Source: a bacterium D16-76 (lineage in GTDB: Bacteria > Bacillota > Clostridia > Oscillospirales > Acutalibacteraceae). From it: a DNA stretch of 64,000 nucleotides. Shown piece by piece: positions 23,086-32,950 of the stretch. How positions within the stretch are numbered: the first letter of the stretch is position 1; every line of letters begins with the position of its first letter. A program made the position numbers and the translations under genes. The stretch spans positions 40,554-104,553 of the forward strand of contig QZEE01000013.1 in NCBI GenBank assembly GCA_009917445.1, in the 5' to 3' direction. The notes under the pieces were generated by a model. The model did not search any database. It was not told the DNA's origin and saw only the letters and a program-made list of their open reading frames with translations.

Positions 23086-24684
23086 TTATTCAAAGATGGG
23101 GGCCGCGGCTTTTTGGGCCGGAAAGGCGGCTTTGTAAAGCTCTAGATAGCGGGCAAAGCCTTCGGCGGTTTCGGGGCTGGGCGGCTGGCACTCTTCACGG
23201 GAGGAAGAGAAGACCTTGGTGTTTAGGTAGGACTCCAGGGCTTCGCCGGGCTCCCGGTTTTTGCGGAACATCGCCAGCAGGGCCATGCCCCAGGGGCCGC
23301 CTTCCCCGGCGGTCTCCAATACGGCTACAGGTACTTGCAGGGCGCTGGCCATCAAGTGGGGCGCCACCTGGGGGACCTTGAAGAGCCCGCCGTGGCCGTA
23401 GAGCTTATCCAAAGCGACCTTTTCCTGGGCTAACAGATCCATGCCCAGGCGCAGGGGGGCCAGGGCGGCATAGAGCTGGGCCCGCATAAAGTTGCCCAGG
23501 GTGAGGGGGGCCAGGGGCTTGCGCAGCAGCATGGGGCAGCCGGATTCCAAGTGGAGTACGGGCTCGCCGGAAAAGCAGTTGAAGTCAACAAGGCCGCCGC
23601 AGTCGGGCTGGCCCTTTAGGGCCTGCTGGTAAAGGAGGGTGTACAGGCTGCTTTTGTCGAGTTTCGCCCCGGCGGCTTCCAAGAGCTCGTTAAAGAGCTT
23701 TACCCAGGCGTCCAGGTCCGAGGTGCAGGTGTTGCAATGGACCATGGCCACGGGTTTGCCGGTGGGGGTGGTTACCATGTCGATTTCCGGGTATACCCGG
23801 GCCAGAGGCCTTTCCAGCACCACCATGGCAAAAATCGAGGTGCCTGCTGAAACGTTGCCTGTGCGGGGGGAGACGCTGTTGGTGGCCACCATGCCGGTGC
23901 CGGCGTCGCCTTCGGGGGGGCAGAAGGGGATGCCTGGCTGCAGCTGGCCCGAGGGGTCCAACAGCAGGGCCCCTGCCGGGGTGAGGGTACCGCCGTCGCC
24001 GCCAGCGGTAAGGGCGGCGGGTAGGATGTCCCGCAGGCCCCAAGGCAGGCCGTAGGGCTTTGCCAGCTGGTCGAATTTGTCCAGCATGGCATCATCGTAG
24101 TTTTGGGTGGCGCTGTCCAGGGGGAACATGCCGGAGGCCTCGCCGGTGCCCAGCACCTTTTTGCCAGTGAGCTGCCAGTGCACGTACCCGGCTAAAGTTG
24201 TTAAAAAGCGGATTTGCGGCACGTGGGGTTCTTTAAGGCGCAGGGCCCGGTACAGGTGGGCTACGCTCCACCGCTGGGGGATGTTGAAGCCGAACAGCTC
24301 TGTAAGCTCAGCGGCTTCGGCTTCTGTGACGGTGTTGCGCCAGGTGCGGAACTCGGCCACCTGGCGGCCTTCCCCGTCAAAGGGCAGGTAGCCGTGCATC
24401 ATGGCGGAGACGCCCATGGCGCCTATGGTGGTAAGCGCCACGCCGTAATGGGACTGCACTTCCCCTGTCAGCTCCCGGTAGGCGGCTTGGATGCCTGTCC
24501 AAACTTCTGCCAGGGGGTAGGTCCACAGGCCGTCTGCCAGCTGGTTTTCCCATTCATAAGCGCCGCTGGCCAGGGGCGTGTGGTCCGGGCCGATCAGCAC
24601 GGCCTTGATGCGGGTCGAGCCCAGCTCGATCCCTAAGGCCGACTGGCCGGCCTGCAAAGCTTCCGAAATCTTTTTTGTGTCCAT
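23086..24684 (-). CDS. FGGY-family carbohydrate kinase
   Basis: 532 residues from the ATG at 24684 (MDTKKISEALQAGQ), with GAGAGGATG upstream; the longer frame runs back into the nnr gene. The phosphate-1 motif is ALGIELGSTRIKAVLIGPD. The second domain has NVSAGTSIFAMVVLE and, near the end, the adenosine-binding block GGLFKVPQVAPHLMASALQ, followed by ETAGEGGPWGMALLAMF. Closest in layout to xylulokinase/gluconokinase proteins; the sugar is not predictable. It lies convergent to the ABC importer and just downstream of the NAD(P)HX repair gene. Confidence 0.9.
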   Translation of the reverse strand: MDTKKISEALQAGQSALGIELGSTRIKAVLIGPDHTPLASGAYEWENQLADGLWTYPLAEVWTGIQAAYRELTGEVQSHYGVALTTIGAMGVSAMMHGYLPFDGEGRQVAEFRTWRNTVTEAEAAELTELFGFNIPQRWSVAHLYRALRLKEPHVPQIRFLTTLAGYVHWQLTGKKVLGTGEASGMFPLDSATQNYDDAMLDKFDQLAKPYGLPWGLRDILPAALTAGGDGGTLTPAGALLLDPSGQLQPGIPFCPPEGDAGTGMVATNSVSPRTGNVSAGTSIFAMVVLERPLARVYPEIDMVTTPTGKPVAMVHCNTCTSDLDAWVKLFNELLEAAGAKLDKSSLYTLLYQQALKGQPDCGGLVDFNCFSGEPVLHLESGCPMLLRKPLAPLTLGNFMRAQLYAALAPLRLGMDLLAQEKVALDKLYGHGGLFKVPQVAPHLMASALQVPVAVLETAGEGGPWGMALLAMFRKNREPGEALESYLNTKVFSSSREECQPPSPETAEGFARYLELYKAAFPAQKAAAPIFE

Positions 24685-24715
24685 GAAAACACATCCTCTC
24701 CAAAATATAGTACCA

Positions 24716-26263
24716 TCATATACCTGCGGCGCTTTTTGCGCAAGGGGGAAGCAGTTTTTTCCAGGCGTATGGCAGCATTTCCGGCAGGTCGGTGGGCAGC
24801 ATGGCCGGGGCGGTGAAGCGTTCCCGGCACAAGTCCCCGGCCAAGCCATGGAGGTAAGCGCCCAGGGCTGCGGCGGCAAAAGGGGGGACACCCTGGGCCA
24901 GAAAGGCACCGATGATGCCGGCCAGTACGTCGCCGGAGCCGCCCTTTGCCATGCCCCAGTTGCCGGTGGGGTTTAGGGCGGTTTGGCTTTCTCCGGCAAT
25001 AATGGTGCCGGCGCCCTTAAGCACCGTAACAGCACCTGTTTGGGCGGCAAAGCGCTGGGCAAGGGGCAGGCGCTCCTGTTGGACTTGGGAGGCCGTAAGG
25101 CCCAGGAGCCGGGCCATCTCGCCGGGGTGGGGGGTGGTTACCAGGGGGGCGTTTAGCTGGTTAAGGGTATCTGGGTGGCGGGCACAGTAGTTTAGGGCGT
25201 CGGCATCCAGCAGGAGGGGCTTGGGTTGGTGGGCAAAATAGGAGAATACGGGCGGGCACAGGAAGTCGGCGGAAGCCCCTAGGCCGCTGCCGATGGCGCA
25301 GGCTGTACAGGCTTCTAGGGCGGGGGTCAGCTCTTCCCGCCAGGTGGGGGAGGAAAAATCCAGAAGGGTGAAAATGGCTTCGGGCACGGCGCTGGCCACG
25401 ATAGGGTAGGCCCGGGCATCTATGGCGATGTGCAGGAGCCCCACCCCGCAGCGCAAAGCCCCGCGGGCCGCCATGATGCAGGCCCCGGCCATGCCAAAGC
25501 TGCCGCAGACCAGCAGGAGCCTGCCGAAATCCCCCTTATTGGCTTGGGCGCCTTTAGGGGGGAGGAAGGGCAGGAGGGAGGCTGTGTCCAGTTCCAGGAG
25601 GGAGGCGGGGGCCGCTTCGGTCAAATGCGGGGGGATGCCCACTGGGGCCACCAGGACATCCCCGCAAAAGGCCCGGGCGGGATAAGAGACGTGGGCAGGC
25701 TTTTTGCCGGAAAAAGCCACGGTAACATGGGCTTGGAAGGTGTTTTCACTGGCTTTAGCCGAGTCGCACTCGGTGCCGCTGGGCAGGTCGGCGGCTACGC
25801 GCAGGCAGGGCAGGGAGTTGCATAGGGCCAGGAAGTGGGCGGGGTCGCCGGAAAGGGTGCCGTGGAAGCCGAAGCCGAAAATGCAGTCGACAACACAGGC
25901 AGCGGCACTTAAGGCTTCCTCTGATTCTTGGCGCTGGTGCTGGGTGCACAGGGGCGTTACGGTTTTCGGCATCTGTATAAAGGCGGCGCGGGCTAGATCG
26001 GTTTGGGGCTCGCCTTGGGTGAGAAGCACAGTACAGCGGGCGCCTTTCTCTGCCAGCACACGGGCGCAGACGAAACCATCGCCCCCATTGTTGCCGCTGC
26101 CGCACAGCAGGGCGATTGCCCTGCCTTTTAGGGGCCTAAGGCGGTCTTCAATGGCAGAGGCTAAGGCCCGGCCAGCCTGCTCCATCATTTGGGAGAGGGG
26201 GATGCCGGCTTGCGCCCCGGTGTCCTCGAGGGCACGTATTTCTTGTTTGGTAAAAATTTTCAT
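24716..26263 (-). CDS. nnr: Bifunctional NAD(P)H-hydrate epimerase / ADP-dependent dehydratase
   Basis: 515 residues from the ATG at 26263 (MKIFTKQEIRALEDTGAQAG). Residues 1-210 form the YjeF epimerase domain with ALLCGSGNNGGDGFVCARVL and the VDCIFGFGFHG acid motif. Residues 220-510 form the ribokinase-like dehydratase with LLLVCGSFGMAGACIMAARG, TPHPGEMARLLG and the GNWGMAKGGSGDVLAGIIGA active site. It repairs damaged NADHX/NADPHX in the cytosol. The fused form is normal in bacteria. Divergent from the riboflavin-transporter transcript. Confidence 0.95.
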   Translation of the reverse strand: MKIFTKQEIRALEDTGAQAGIPLSQMMEQAGRALASAIEDRLRPLKGRAIALLCGSGNNGGDGFVCARVLAEKGARCTVLLTQGEPQTDLARAAFIQMPKTVTPLCTQHQRQESEEALSAAACVVDCIFGFGFHGTLSGDPAHFLALCNSLPCLRVAADLPSGTECDSAKASENTFQAHVTVAFSGKKPAHVSYPARAFCGDVLVAPVGIPPHLTEAAPASLLELDTASLLPFLPPKGAQANKGDFGRLLLVCGSFGMAGACIMAARGALRCGVGLLHIAIDARAYPIVASAVPEAIFTLLDFSSPTWREELTPALEACTACAIGSGLGASADFLCPPVFSYFAHQPKPLLLDADALNYCARHPDTLNQLNAPLVTTPHPGEMARLLGLTASQVQQERLPLAQRFAAQTGAVTVLKGAGTIIAGESQTALNPTGNWGMAKGGSGDVLAGIIGAFLAQGVPPFAAAALGAYLHGLAGDLCRERFTAPAMLPTDLPEMLPYAWKKLLPPCAKSAAGI

Positions 26264-26324
26264 GGGAGTATCCCTTTCCTTTTCATCGTAAAGCCAAGTG
26301 CTTTGCAGCCAGAAGACCTTGGTG

Positions 26325-26395
26325 CGTTGCCCCAAACCCCACTTAGGGCTCTGCCCTAAGAACCTGCCAGGTGCCTGACGCACCTGGACCGCGTA
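26325..26395. repeat. Gene-end-type repeat between nnr and ribU
   Basis: TTGCCCCAAACCCCACTTAG, GGCTCTGCCC, then CCAGGTGCCTGACGCACCTGG. It has the same layout as the other gene-end repeats: a GGGC.../GCCC arm plus a CCAGG...CCTGG hairpin. It separates the two divergent promoters. Confidence 0.55.
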
Positions 26396-26404
26396 ATAAG
26401 ACTC

Positions 26405-26433
26405 TTGACAAAGAGGCTGGCATAGCATAAAAT
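26405..26433 (+). promoter_or_regulatory. Promoter of ribU
   Basis: TTGACA (26405-26410), 17-bp spacer, TAAAAT (26428-26433), ending 14 bp before the FMN aptamer. Confidence 0.85.
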
Positions 26434-26446
26434 AATAACAGCAAAT

Positions 26447-26579
26447 GATCTTCGGGGCAAGGTGAAATTCCTGACCGGCAGTAAAGTCTGCGAACGGGGG
26501 CACACTTACAACAGTAAAGCGCCTCTGCCGAACCGGTGTGATTCCGGTACCGACGGTAAAGTCCGGATGAAAGAAGACG
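26447..26579 (+). ncRNA. FMN riboswitch (RFN element)
   Basis: Matches the RFN consensus in order: ATCTTCGGGGCAAGGTGAAA, TTCCTGACCGGCAGT, AGTCTGCGAA, a variable arm, CCGGTGTGATTCCGGTACCG, ACGGTAAAGTCCGGATGAAA and closing GAAGAC. It binds flavin mononucleotide and switches expression of ribU off when FMN is plentiful. Confidence 0.96.
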
Positions 26580-26619
26580 TTACTGGGCATAGGCCCGCCG
26601 CTTTGCTGCGGCATTTTCC

Positions 26620-26650
26620 CCGGACCGTATTTTGCGTGTCCGGCTTTTTT
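26620..26650 (+). terminator. Riboswitch-controlled terminator
   Basis: CCGGAC (26620-26625) pairs with GTCCGG (26638-26643), followed by C and T6. It is placed 40 nt after the aptamer, so control is by premature transcription termination. Confidence 0.85.
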
Positions 26651-26710
26651 ATGCCCAAAACCAACTGCCGCCGGTCTTTTGCAAATTTTTTGAAAGGGCT
26701 GATCTGCAAA

Positions 26711-27304
26711 ATGGAGACCACCAAAAAACTGAATGTCCGAAAGCTGGCCTTGACGGCTGTACTGGGCGCCGTGGCAACGGTGCTGATGTTTATAAGCTTC
26801 AGCGTGCCCATCATGCCCAGCTTCATCAAGCTAGATTTGTCCGAGCTGCCAGCGCTGATTGCATCTTTTGCCTTTGGGCCGGTAAGCGGCATGGCGGTAT
26901 GCTTTATCAAAAATCTCGTAAACCTGCCGTTTACCACCACTTCCGGTGTGGGCGAGCTTTGCAACTTCCTTTTGGGCGCGGCGTTTGTGCTGCCGGCGGG
27001 GCTGCTGTATCAGATGGTTAAGGGCCGCAGGGGGGCGTTGGTCGGCTCGTTTATAGGGGCTGCGGCTATGGCGCTGCTGAGCCTGCCCATCAATTACTTT
27101 GTTACGTACCCCTTTTACGCGGTTTTTATGCCGATGGAGGCGATCCTGGGCATGTATAAGGCCATTAACCCGGCGGTGGAAAACCTTTTTCAAGCGCTGC
27201 TGTGGTTTAACGTGCCCTTTACATTTGTAAAGGGGTTGCTGAGCGTGGCAATCACCTTTGCGGTCTACAAAAAGATCTCGCCTATTTTAAAGGGGCAGAG
27301 GTAA
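26711..27304 (+). CDS. ribU: Riboflavin ECF transporter S component
   Basis: 197 residues from METTKKLNVRKLALTAVLGA (ATG at 26711). An alternative ATG at 26651 sits right at the end of the terminator U-run and is less likely. There are five to six membrane helices. RibU-like motifs are the N-terminal ALTAVLGAVATVLMFISF, then PIMPSFIKLDLSELPALI and VKNLVNLPFTTTSGVGE-like text (FIKNLVNLPFTTTSGVGE). It captures riboflavin and works with the shared ECF energising module, which is not in this window. Controlled by the FMN riboswitch. Confidence 0.94.
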   Translation: METTKKLNVRKLALTAVLGAVATVLMFISFSVPIMPSFIKLDLSELPALIASFAFGPVSGMAVCFIKNLVNLPFTTTSGVGELCNFLLGAAFVLPAGLLYQMVKGRRGALVGSFIGAAAMALLSLPINYFVTYPFYAVFMPMEAILGMYKAINPAVENLFQALLWFNVPFTFVKGLLSVAITFAVYKKISPILKGQR

Positions 27305-27308
27305 AAAG

Positions 27309-27346
27309 GGAGCGGCTTGGGGGAGGCCCAGGCCGCTGCTTTTTTA
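27309..27346 (+). terminator. Terminator of ribU
   Basis: GAGCGGCTTGGG pairs with CCCAGGCCGCTGC, then T6. It also lies right behind the 3' end of the convergent glgX gene. Confidence 0.85.
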
Positions 27347-27354
27347 TGCGGAGG

Positions 27355-29466
27355 CTACCGCCCGGAGGAAGCCTCGAAGACCATAACCGAACGCCTGCGG
27401 ATGGTAAAGCGGCCCTCAGGGCAGGGGCGCGTGGGCTGGGAGGGTTCCCAGGTGTCCACCTTCAGCGTCCAGGTAAGGCCGGCGGGCAGGGCGGGCAGGA
27501 CGATGTCCAGGTCTTCCCAATAGGCGTTAGAGGCCACGTAGACCAGTTGGGGGCCGTCCTTCTTGTCCCAGCCGGCAAAGGCTACGCCTACATAGTGGTC
27601 GTCTTTGGAGAAGGGGCCGTCATGCCAGGGGTTTACGCCGTGGAAGCTTACGTCCGGGAAATTGCAGGCCCCGCCGCTCATGTTGGTGCGCAGGACGCGG
27701 TGGGAGTGGCGGAAAGCGATCATATACTGGAAGAAGCGGAACATGTCCTGGTTTTTTTCCAGCAGGGCCCAGTCCAGCCAAGAGGTGATGTTGTCTTGGC
27801 AGTAGGCGTTGTTGTTGCCAAACTGGGTGTTGCAGAATTCGTCTCCCGCCAAAAACATGGGGATGCCCCGGCTGCACATTAAAAGGGCAAAGGCGTTGCG
27901 CACCATGCGCATGCGCAGGGCGTTGACCTCGGGGTCGTCTGTGTCGCCTTCTACGCCGCAGTTCCAGCTGTTGTTGTCGTTGGCGCCGTCGGTGTTGTTC
28001 CAGCCGTTTTTTTCATTGTGCTTGTGGTTATAGGCGTACAGGTCGTAAAGGGTGAAGCCGTCGTGGCAGGTGAAGAAATTGACAGAGGCGTTTTTGCGGG
28101 TGTTCTCGGCGTAAAGGTCACGGGAGCCGGACAGCCGCAGGGCCGCCGCCTGGGCGCAGCCGGGGTCGCCCTTCAGATACCGGCGCATGTCGTCCCGGTA
28201 ACGGCCGTTCCATTCGGCCCAGCGGTTCCAGGAGGGGAAGGAGCCTACCTGGTAGAGCCCGTCGGCGTCCCAGGCCTCGGCAATGAGCTTGACGTCGCCT
28301 AAGATGGGGTCAAAGGCCATGGCTTGCAGCAGAGGGGGCTTGTCCATGGGGCTGCCGTCTTCGTTGCGGCCCAGGATGGAGGCTAAATCGAACCGGAAGC
28401 CGTCTACCCGGTAGGTGGTCACCCAATAGCGCAGGCAGTCCATGATCATCTGGTGGACAATGGGGTGGTTGCAGTTGAGGGTGTTGCCGCAGCCGCTGAA
28501 ATTGTAATAATAGCCGTCGGGGGTGAGAAGGTAGTAGATGTTGTTGTCAAAGCCCTTGAAGGAGAAGAAAGGGCCTTGCTCGTTGCCCTCGGCGGTGTGG
28601 TTGAAGACTACGTCCAGGTAGACCTCGATGCCGTTTTTGTTAAACTCCCGTATAAGGTTTTTCAGCTCGTTGCCTTCCCGGTTATACTCCTGGTTGGCGG
28701 TGTAGCTGGTGTTGGGGGCAAAAAAGCTGACGGTGCTGTAGCCCCAATAGTTATAGAGCTGATTGCCGTCTACGGTGCGGGAATCCTGCATCTCATCAAA
28801 CTCAAAAATGGGCATGAGCTCTACCGCGTTTACGCCCAGGGCTTTTAAGTAGGGCAGCTTTTCCATCAGCCCTTCAAAGGTGCCGGGGTGCAGCACGCCA
28901 GAGGATAAATCCTTGGTAAAGCCCCGCACATGGAGCTCGTAAATCACCAGGTCCTCCATGGGGATGAGGGGGGAGGCCATATCGCCCCAGTCAAAGTCAT
29001 CCTTTACCACCCGGGCCCGGTAGCTGTTTTCCTGCCAGAAGTCCCCTTTGCCCCATTCCCGTTGGCCGCTGACAGCTTTGGCGTAGGGGTCCAGCAGGTC
29101 TTTGGTGCGGTCAAAGATCAGGCCTTTTTTGGGGTCATAGGGGCCGTCTACCCGGAAGACGTATTCGAAATCTTCAATGTTCAGCTTGAACACGATCATG
29201 GAATAGACGTTGCCAATGCGGTAGTGCTGGGGGAAGGGGATGACCGCGTAGGGCTCCTTTTCCCCCCGGTGGAAGAGCACCAGCTCTACGCCGGTGGCGC
29301 TGAAGGAGTGCACCGTGAAATTTACGCCGCCGGGGATGGCGGTGGCGCCATTGATCTCATAAAACCCCGGGCGCACGGAAAAGCCGTTGATGATATCCAG
29401 CGGCACTAGGTGGATGGTGCGGGGCAGGTTGAGCTGTTGGATCTGGGTTTGTTTATTGTTGTCCAT
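27355..29466 (-). CDS. glgX: Glycogen debranching enzyme / isoamylase-type GH13
   Basis: 703 residues. The N-terminal CBM48 domain (about 35-140, VNFTVHSFSATGVELVLFHR) precedes a GH13 barrel. Visible catalytic motifs: DVVFNHTAEG (region I), GFRFDLA with the nucleophile Asp (region II), LIAEAWD with the acid/base Glu (region III) and FFTCHDGFTLYD with the His-Asp pair (region IV). It hydrolyses alpha-1,6 branches of glycogen or limit dextrins in the cytosol; there is no signal peptide. It is a single-gene unit with its own promoter at 29533-29505. Confidence 0.93.
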   Translation of the reverse strand: MDNNKQTQIQQLNLPRTIHLVPLDIINGFSVRPGFYEINGATAIPGGVNFTVHSFSATGVELVLFHRGEKEPYAVIPFPQHYRIGNVYSMIVFKLNIEDFEYVFRVDGPYDPKKGLIFDRTKDLLDPYAKAVSGQREWGKGDFWQENSYRARVVKDDFDWGDMASPLIPMEDLVIYELHVRGFTKDLSSGVLHPGTFEGLMEKLPYLKALGVNAVELMPIFEFDEMQDSRTVDGNQLYNYWGYSTVSFFAPNTSYTANQEYNREGNELKNLIREFNKNGIEVYLDVVFNHTAEGNEQGPFFSFKGFDNNIYYLLTPDGYYYNFSGCGNTLNCNHPIVHQMIMDCLRYWVTTYRVDGFRFDLASILGRNEDGSPMDKPPLLQAMAFDPILGDVKLIAEAWDADGLYQVGSFPSWNRWAEWNGRYRDDMRRYLKGDPGCAQAAALRLSGSRDLYAENTRKNASVNFFTCHDGFTLYDLYAYNHKHNEKNGWNNTDGANDNNSWNCGVEGDTDDPEVNALRMRMVRNAFALLMCSRGIPMFLAGDEFCNTQFGNNNAYCQDNITSWLDWALLEKNQDMFRFFQYMIAFRHSHRVLRTNMSGGACNFPDVSFHGVNPWHDGPFSKDDHYVGVAFAGWDKKDGPQLVYVASNAYWEDLDIVLPALPAGLTWTLKVDTWEPSQPTRPCPEGRFTIRRRSVMVFEASSGR

Positions 29467-29504
29467 TTGTTTTGTTCCTTCCTAAGTTGAGGCTGTTAAC
29501 TACT

Positions 29505-29533
29505 ATTATATAATAGGGAGTAGGTTAAATCAA
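29505..29533 (-). promoter_or_regulatory. Promoter of glgX
   Basis: TTGATT (29533-29528), 17-bp spacer, TATAAT (29510-29505), within an AT-rich patch. Confidence 0.75.
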
Positions 29534-29648
29534 CTAAAAAATTCCGGCTGGGCACAAAGAAAATTGGGAAGGGGCGGGGCGCTGGGCTTAGGTGCCCCGC
29601 GTGGTTTTGCAAAGGCCAGAAAAACGTAAAAAAAATTGCGAAACCCAC

Positions 29649-29677
29649 TTGCAATGGGGCGTGGGCTGTGGTATTAT
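29649..29677 (+). promoter_or_regulatory. Promoter of the S10 operon and ~320-nt leader
   Basis: TTGCAA (29649-29654), 17-bp spacer, TATTAT (29672-29677), with an overlapping TATAAT three bases further. The leader to rpsJ (30004) contains GC-rich hairpins, such as GCCGGGAGGCTCCCGGC (about 29818-29834) and GTCCGCTTGGCGGAT (about 29892). This is suggestive of autogenous control by a ribosomal protein. No gene is seen in the leader. Confidence 0.7.
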
Positions 29678-30003
29678 AATAGAGCGTGACTGCACAGGCG
29701 TGGGTAAACTGCGCCAGATATGCGATGAAGCGGGAGGTTGCGGCCTGGTTTGGCCGGTTTTTTCCGTGGAGTATGTCCGATTTTAAACCGGGCGAAAGAA
29801 TTTGCGTGGCTGGAACCGCCGGGAGGCTCCCGGCAGGCCGTGTAAGCGTAAGCGCAAAGGACTTTTTTATGGGTTTCGGCTCTTCCCGGGGGTCCGCTTG
29901 GCGGATTTCCGGTTTTTCTATGCCGCAGGTGGAAACACCCGGCTAAGTGTTAAAAACCCACAGCGCCCGCCATGAAGAAATTTTTCAAGGAGGCGATCTA
30001 CAA

Positions 30004-30315
30004 GTGGCAGTCAAAGAAAAGATCAGGATCCGTATTAAGGGTTACGACCATCAGCTGGTGGACCAGTCGTCTGAAAAGATCGTAGCGACCGCCAAGCGTA
30101 CCGGCGCCCGGGTTTCCGGACCGGTGCCCCTGCCCACGGAAAAGCAGATCATCACGATCCTGCGTGCCGTCCATAAGTATAAGGACAGCCGTGAGCAGTT
30201 TGAAATGCGTACCCATAAGAGGCTGATCGACATCCTCAGGCCCAGCAACAAGACCGTAGAGGCTTTGATGGGCCTGGAGCTCCCCGCCGGCGTTGAGATC
30301 GAAATCAAGCTGTAA
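30004..30315 (+). CDS. rpsJ: 30S ribosomal protein S10
   Basis: 103 residues starting at GTG (30004) after AAGGAGGCG. Nearly the full family pattern is visible: [19 protein letters not shown], then [36 protein letters not shown] and the end [11 protein letters not shown]. It binds 16S rRNA in the head of the small subunit and also acts with NusB in antitermination. First gene of the ribosomal cluster and preceded by a long structured leader. Confidence 0.98.
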   Translation: MAVKEKIRIRIKGYDHQLVDQSSEKIVATAKRTGARVSGPVPLPTEKQIITILRAVHKYKDSREQFEMRTHKRLIDILRPSNKTVEALMGLELPAGVEIEIKL

Positions 30316-30426
30316 GGCTTGGCTTTGTCCCAACCAACCGAGTACGGAGGGTCATGTCGGGGCAACCCGACCAATAACCTAACGGGAGACGAAAATGGGC
30401 TCCCAGGAGTAGAAAGGAAAGTAAGC

Positions 30427-31059
30427 ATGAAAAAAGGCATCATCGGTAAGAAGGTCGGCATGACGCAGATCTTCGACGAAAAGGGCAAGGTCATCCCCGT
30501 AACCGTGGTGGAGGCCGGCCCCTGCGTGGTAACGCAGAAGAAGACCCTGGAAAACGACGGCTATGAGGCCGTGCAGGTGGGCTTTGGCGACCAGAAGCCC
30601 CAGCGGGTATCCAAGCCCCTGACCGGGCACTTCAAGAAGGGCGACGTGGCCCCCAAGAAGACCCTGAAGGAGCTCCGGCTGGAAGACACCTCGGCTTTGA
30701 ACGTAGGCGACTTGATTAAGGCCGACGTGTTTGAGGCTGGGGAAAAGGTGGATGTGACCGGCACCAGCAAGGGCAAGGGCTACGCCGGCGTGATCAAGCG
30801 CTGGAACTTCCACCGGCTGAAGGAATCCCATGGTTCCGGCCCTGTGGTGCGCCACGGCGGTTCCAGCGGCGCGTGCTCTTCCCCCTCCCGCGTATGGAAG
30901 GGCTTGAAGATGGCGGGCCACCTGGGCGCCGAGACCGTTACCGTGCAGAATCTTACCGTAGCAAAAGTTGACGTGGAAAACAACCTTATCGCCATCAAGG
31001 GCGCCATCCCCGGCCCCAACGGCGGCATTGTGGTGGTCCGCGACACTGTGAAAGCGTAA
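30427..31059 (+). CDS. rplC: 50S ribosomal protein L3
   Basis: 210 residues from [16 protein letters not shown] (ATG 30427, GAAAGGAAAG upstream). Family blocks are [31 protein letters not shown] and [17 protein letters not shown]3 contacts 23S rRNA near the peptidyl transferase centre. The 110-nt gap after rpsJ contains two short hairpins and no gene. Confidence 0.98.
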   Translation: MKKGIIGKKVGMTQIFDEKGKVIPVTVVEAGPCVVTQKKTLENDGYEAVQVGFGDQKPQRVSKPLTGHFKKGDVAPKKTLKELRLEDTSALNVGDLIKADVFEAGEKVDVTGTSKGKGYAGVIKRWNFHRLKESHGSGPVVRHGGSSGACSSPSRVWKGLKMAGHLGAETVTVQNLTVAKVDVENNLIAIKGAIPGPNGGIVVVRDTVKA

Positions 31060-31077
31060 GGGAAGGAGGAAACAAGA

Positions 31078-31701
31078 ATGCCTACTATCGCAGTTTTGAA
31101 TATGCAGGGGCAGGAAGTCGGCCAGCAGCAGCTTAGTGAGGCCGTGTTCGGCATTGAGCCCAACGTGTCGGTTATGAACGACATGGTAAAATGCTACCTT
31201 GCCAACCAGAGGCAGGGCACCCAGTCCGCCCTTACCCGTTCCGAGGTTTCCGGCGGCGGCCGCAAGCCCTGGCGCCAGAAGGGTACCGGCCACGCCCGGC
31301 AGGGCAGCACCCGGGCCCCCCAGTGGACCCACGGCGGCATTGTGTTCGCGCCAAAGCCCCGCAGCTACCGCTATACTTTGAATAAAAAGGTAAAGCGCCT
31401 GGCCATGCAGTCGGCCCTGTCCTCTAAGGTGCAGGACGGCGAGATGGTGGTGCTGGACCAGCTGAGCACCAGCGAGTTTAAGACCAAGACCATTGCTGCC
31501 ATGCTGAAGGCTGTGGGCAGCGAAAGGAAGGCCCTCATCGTGCTGGATACGGTGGATGAGAAGGTCATCGCTTCCGCCCGGAACATCCCCGGCGTGAAGA
31601 CCGCCCAGGTGAACACCCTGAACGTGTACGACATCCTGGGCGCAGACAAGTTCATCGTGGTGAAGGACGCGGTGGCAAAAATTGAGGAGGTGTATGCGTA
31701 A
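31078..31701 (+). CDS. rplD: 50S ribosomal protein L4
   Basis: 207 residues. The exit-tunnel loop is recognisable: [20 protein letters not shown], then [20 protein letters not shown]4 also regulates S10 operons in several bacteria, which makes it the first candidate to read the structured leader upstream of rpsJ. Its stop overlaps the rplW start by one base (TAATG). Confidence 0.98.
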   Translation: MPTIAVLNMQGQEVGQQQLSEAVFGIEPNVSVMNDMVKCYLANQRQGTQSALTRSEVSGGGRKPWRQKGTGHARQGSTRAPQWTHGGIVFAPKPRSYRYTLNKKVKRLAMQSALSSKVQDGEMVVLDQLSTSEFKTKTIAAMLKAVGSERKALIVLDTVDEKVIASARNIPGVKTAQVNTLNVYDILGADKFIVVKDAVAKIEEVYA

Positions 31702-31991
31702 TGGCGGCACAGGACATCATTATCCGCCCCATCATCACAGAGAAGACGATGGATGGCACCACCCAGAAGAAGTACACCTTTGAGGTTGACAAGAAGTCTA
31801 CCAAGATCGACGTGAAGCGCGCGGTGGAAGAGCTCTTTGGCGTGAAGGTGCAGAAGGTGAACACCCTGCACGTACGCGGGCAGATGCGCCGCCAGGGCCG
31901 CTACGAGGGTTACACCCGCAGCTGGAAGAAGGCCGTAGTCACCCTGACAGAGGACAGCAAGACCATTGAGTTCTTTGAGAGCATGGTATAA
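31701..31991 (+). CDS. rplW: 50S ribosomal protein L23
   Basis: 96 residues. Starts [18 protein letters not shown] and contains [20 protein letters not shown] and [21 protein letters not shown]23 lies at the tunnel exit and docks trigger factor and SRP. Translationally coupled to rplD. The ~100-nt spacer after it contains three small hairpins. Confidence 0.98.
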   Translation: MAAQDIIIRPIITEKTMDGTTQKKYTFEVDKKSTKIDVKRAVEELFGVKVQKVNTLHVRGQMRRQGRYEGYTRSWKKAVVTLTEDSKTIEFFESMV

Positions 31992-32093
31992 CCGCCACGT
32001 AAAAATCCGCGTGGAGCAGCTGAGAGGCTGCGGCATGAATGGGGGATTACGCCACCCCCGCAAAGCCAAATAGTAGGAGAGTGAAATAAAGAA

Positions 32094-32927
32094 ATGGCAA
32101 TTAAGAATTATAAGCCGACCACGGCGGCAAGGCGCAACATGTCTGTTACAGACTACACGGGCCTTTCCAAGAACGGGCCGGAGAAAAGCCTTTTGGCCCC
32201 CTTGGACAAAAAGGCCGGCCGCAACAGCTACGGCCGTATTACCGTCCGCCACCGGGGCGGCGGCAACCGCAAGAAGTACCGCATTATTGACTTTAAGCGC
32301 CAGAAGCACGATGTGCCCGCCACGGTGCTGGGTATTGAGTATGACCCCAACCGTTCGGCCTTTATCGCCCTGGTGGAGTATGAGGACGGCGAGAAGCGGT
32401 ATATCCTGGCCCCCCACGGCCTGAAGGCCGGGGACAAGGTCGTGTCTGGGGCGGAAGCCGACATTAAGCCCGGCAACGCCCTGCCCCTGAAGAATATCCC
32501 GGTGGGTACTTTTATCCACAACGTTGAGCTGTACCCCGGCAAGGGCGCCCAGCTGGCCAGGGCCGCGGGCATTATGGCCCAGCTGATGGCAAAAGAGAAC
32601 GGCATGGCCCTTCTCCGCCTGCCCTCTGGCGAGCTGCGCAATGTGCCCGAAAGCTGCATGGCTTCTATTGGCCAGGTTTCCAACATCGACCATGAGAACG
32701 TGAAGCTGGGCAAGGCCGGCCGCAAGCGCCACATGGGATGGCGCCCCACGGTCCGCGGCTCGGTTATGAACCCCAACGACCACCCCCACGGCGGCGGCGA
32801 GGGCAAGAGCCCTGTGGGCCGTCCCGGCCCGGTTACCCCCTGGGGCAAGCCCGCCCTGGGTTACAAGACCCGCAAGCACCACAACCGCAGCGATAAGTTC
32901 ATCGTGCGGCGCAGAAACGGCAAGTAA
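32094..32927 (+). CDS. rplB: 50S ribosomal protein L2
   Basis: 277 residues. Typical L2 text: [40 protein letters not shown], and the C-terminal [20 protein letters not shown] with the functionally important His. L2 is needed for subunit joining and peptidyl transfer. Full length. Confidence 0.98.
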   Translation: MAIKNYKPTTAARRNMSVTDYTGLSKNGPEKSLLAPLDKKAGRNSYGRITVRHRGGGNRKKYRIIDFKRQKHDVPATVLGIEYDPNRSAFIALVEYEDGEKRYILAPHGLKAGDKVVSGAEADIKPGNALPLKNIPVGTFIHNVELYPGKGAQLARAAGIMAQLMAKENGMALLRLPSGELRNVPESCMASIGQVSNIDHENVKLGKAGRKRHMGWRPTVRGSVMNPNDHPHGGGEGKSPVGRPGPVTPWGKPALGYKTRKHHNRSDKFIVRRRNGK

Positions 32928-32950
32928 GCACGGGAAAGGAGCTAAAGTAT

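Noticed and set aside
30379..32882. Long minus-strand frames opposite rplC-rplB (443 and 503 codons)
   Set aside because: Shadows of highly conserved ribosomal genes; no start signals and no recognisable domains.
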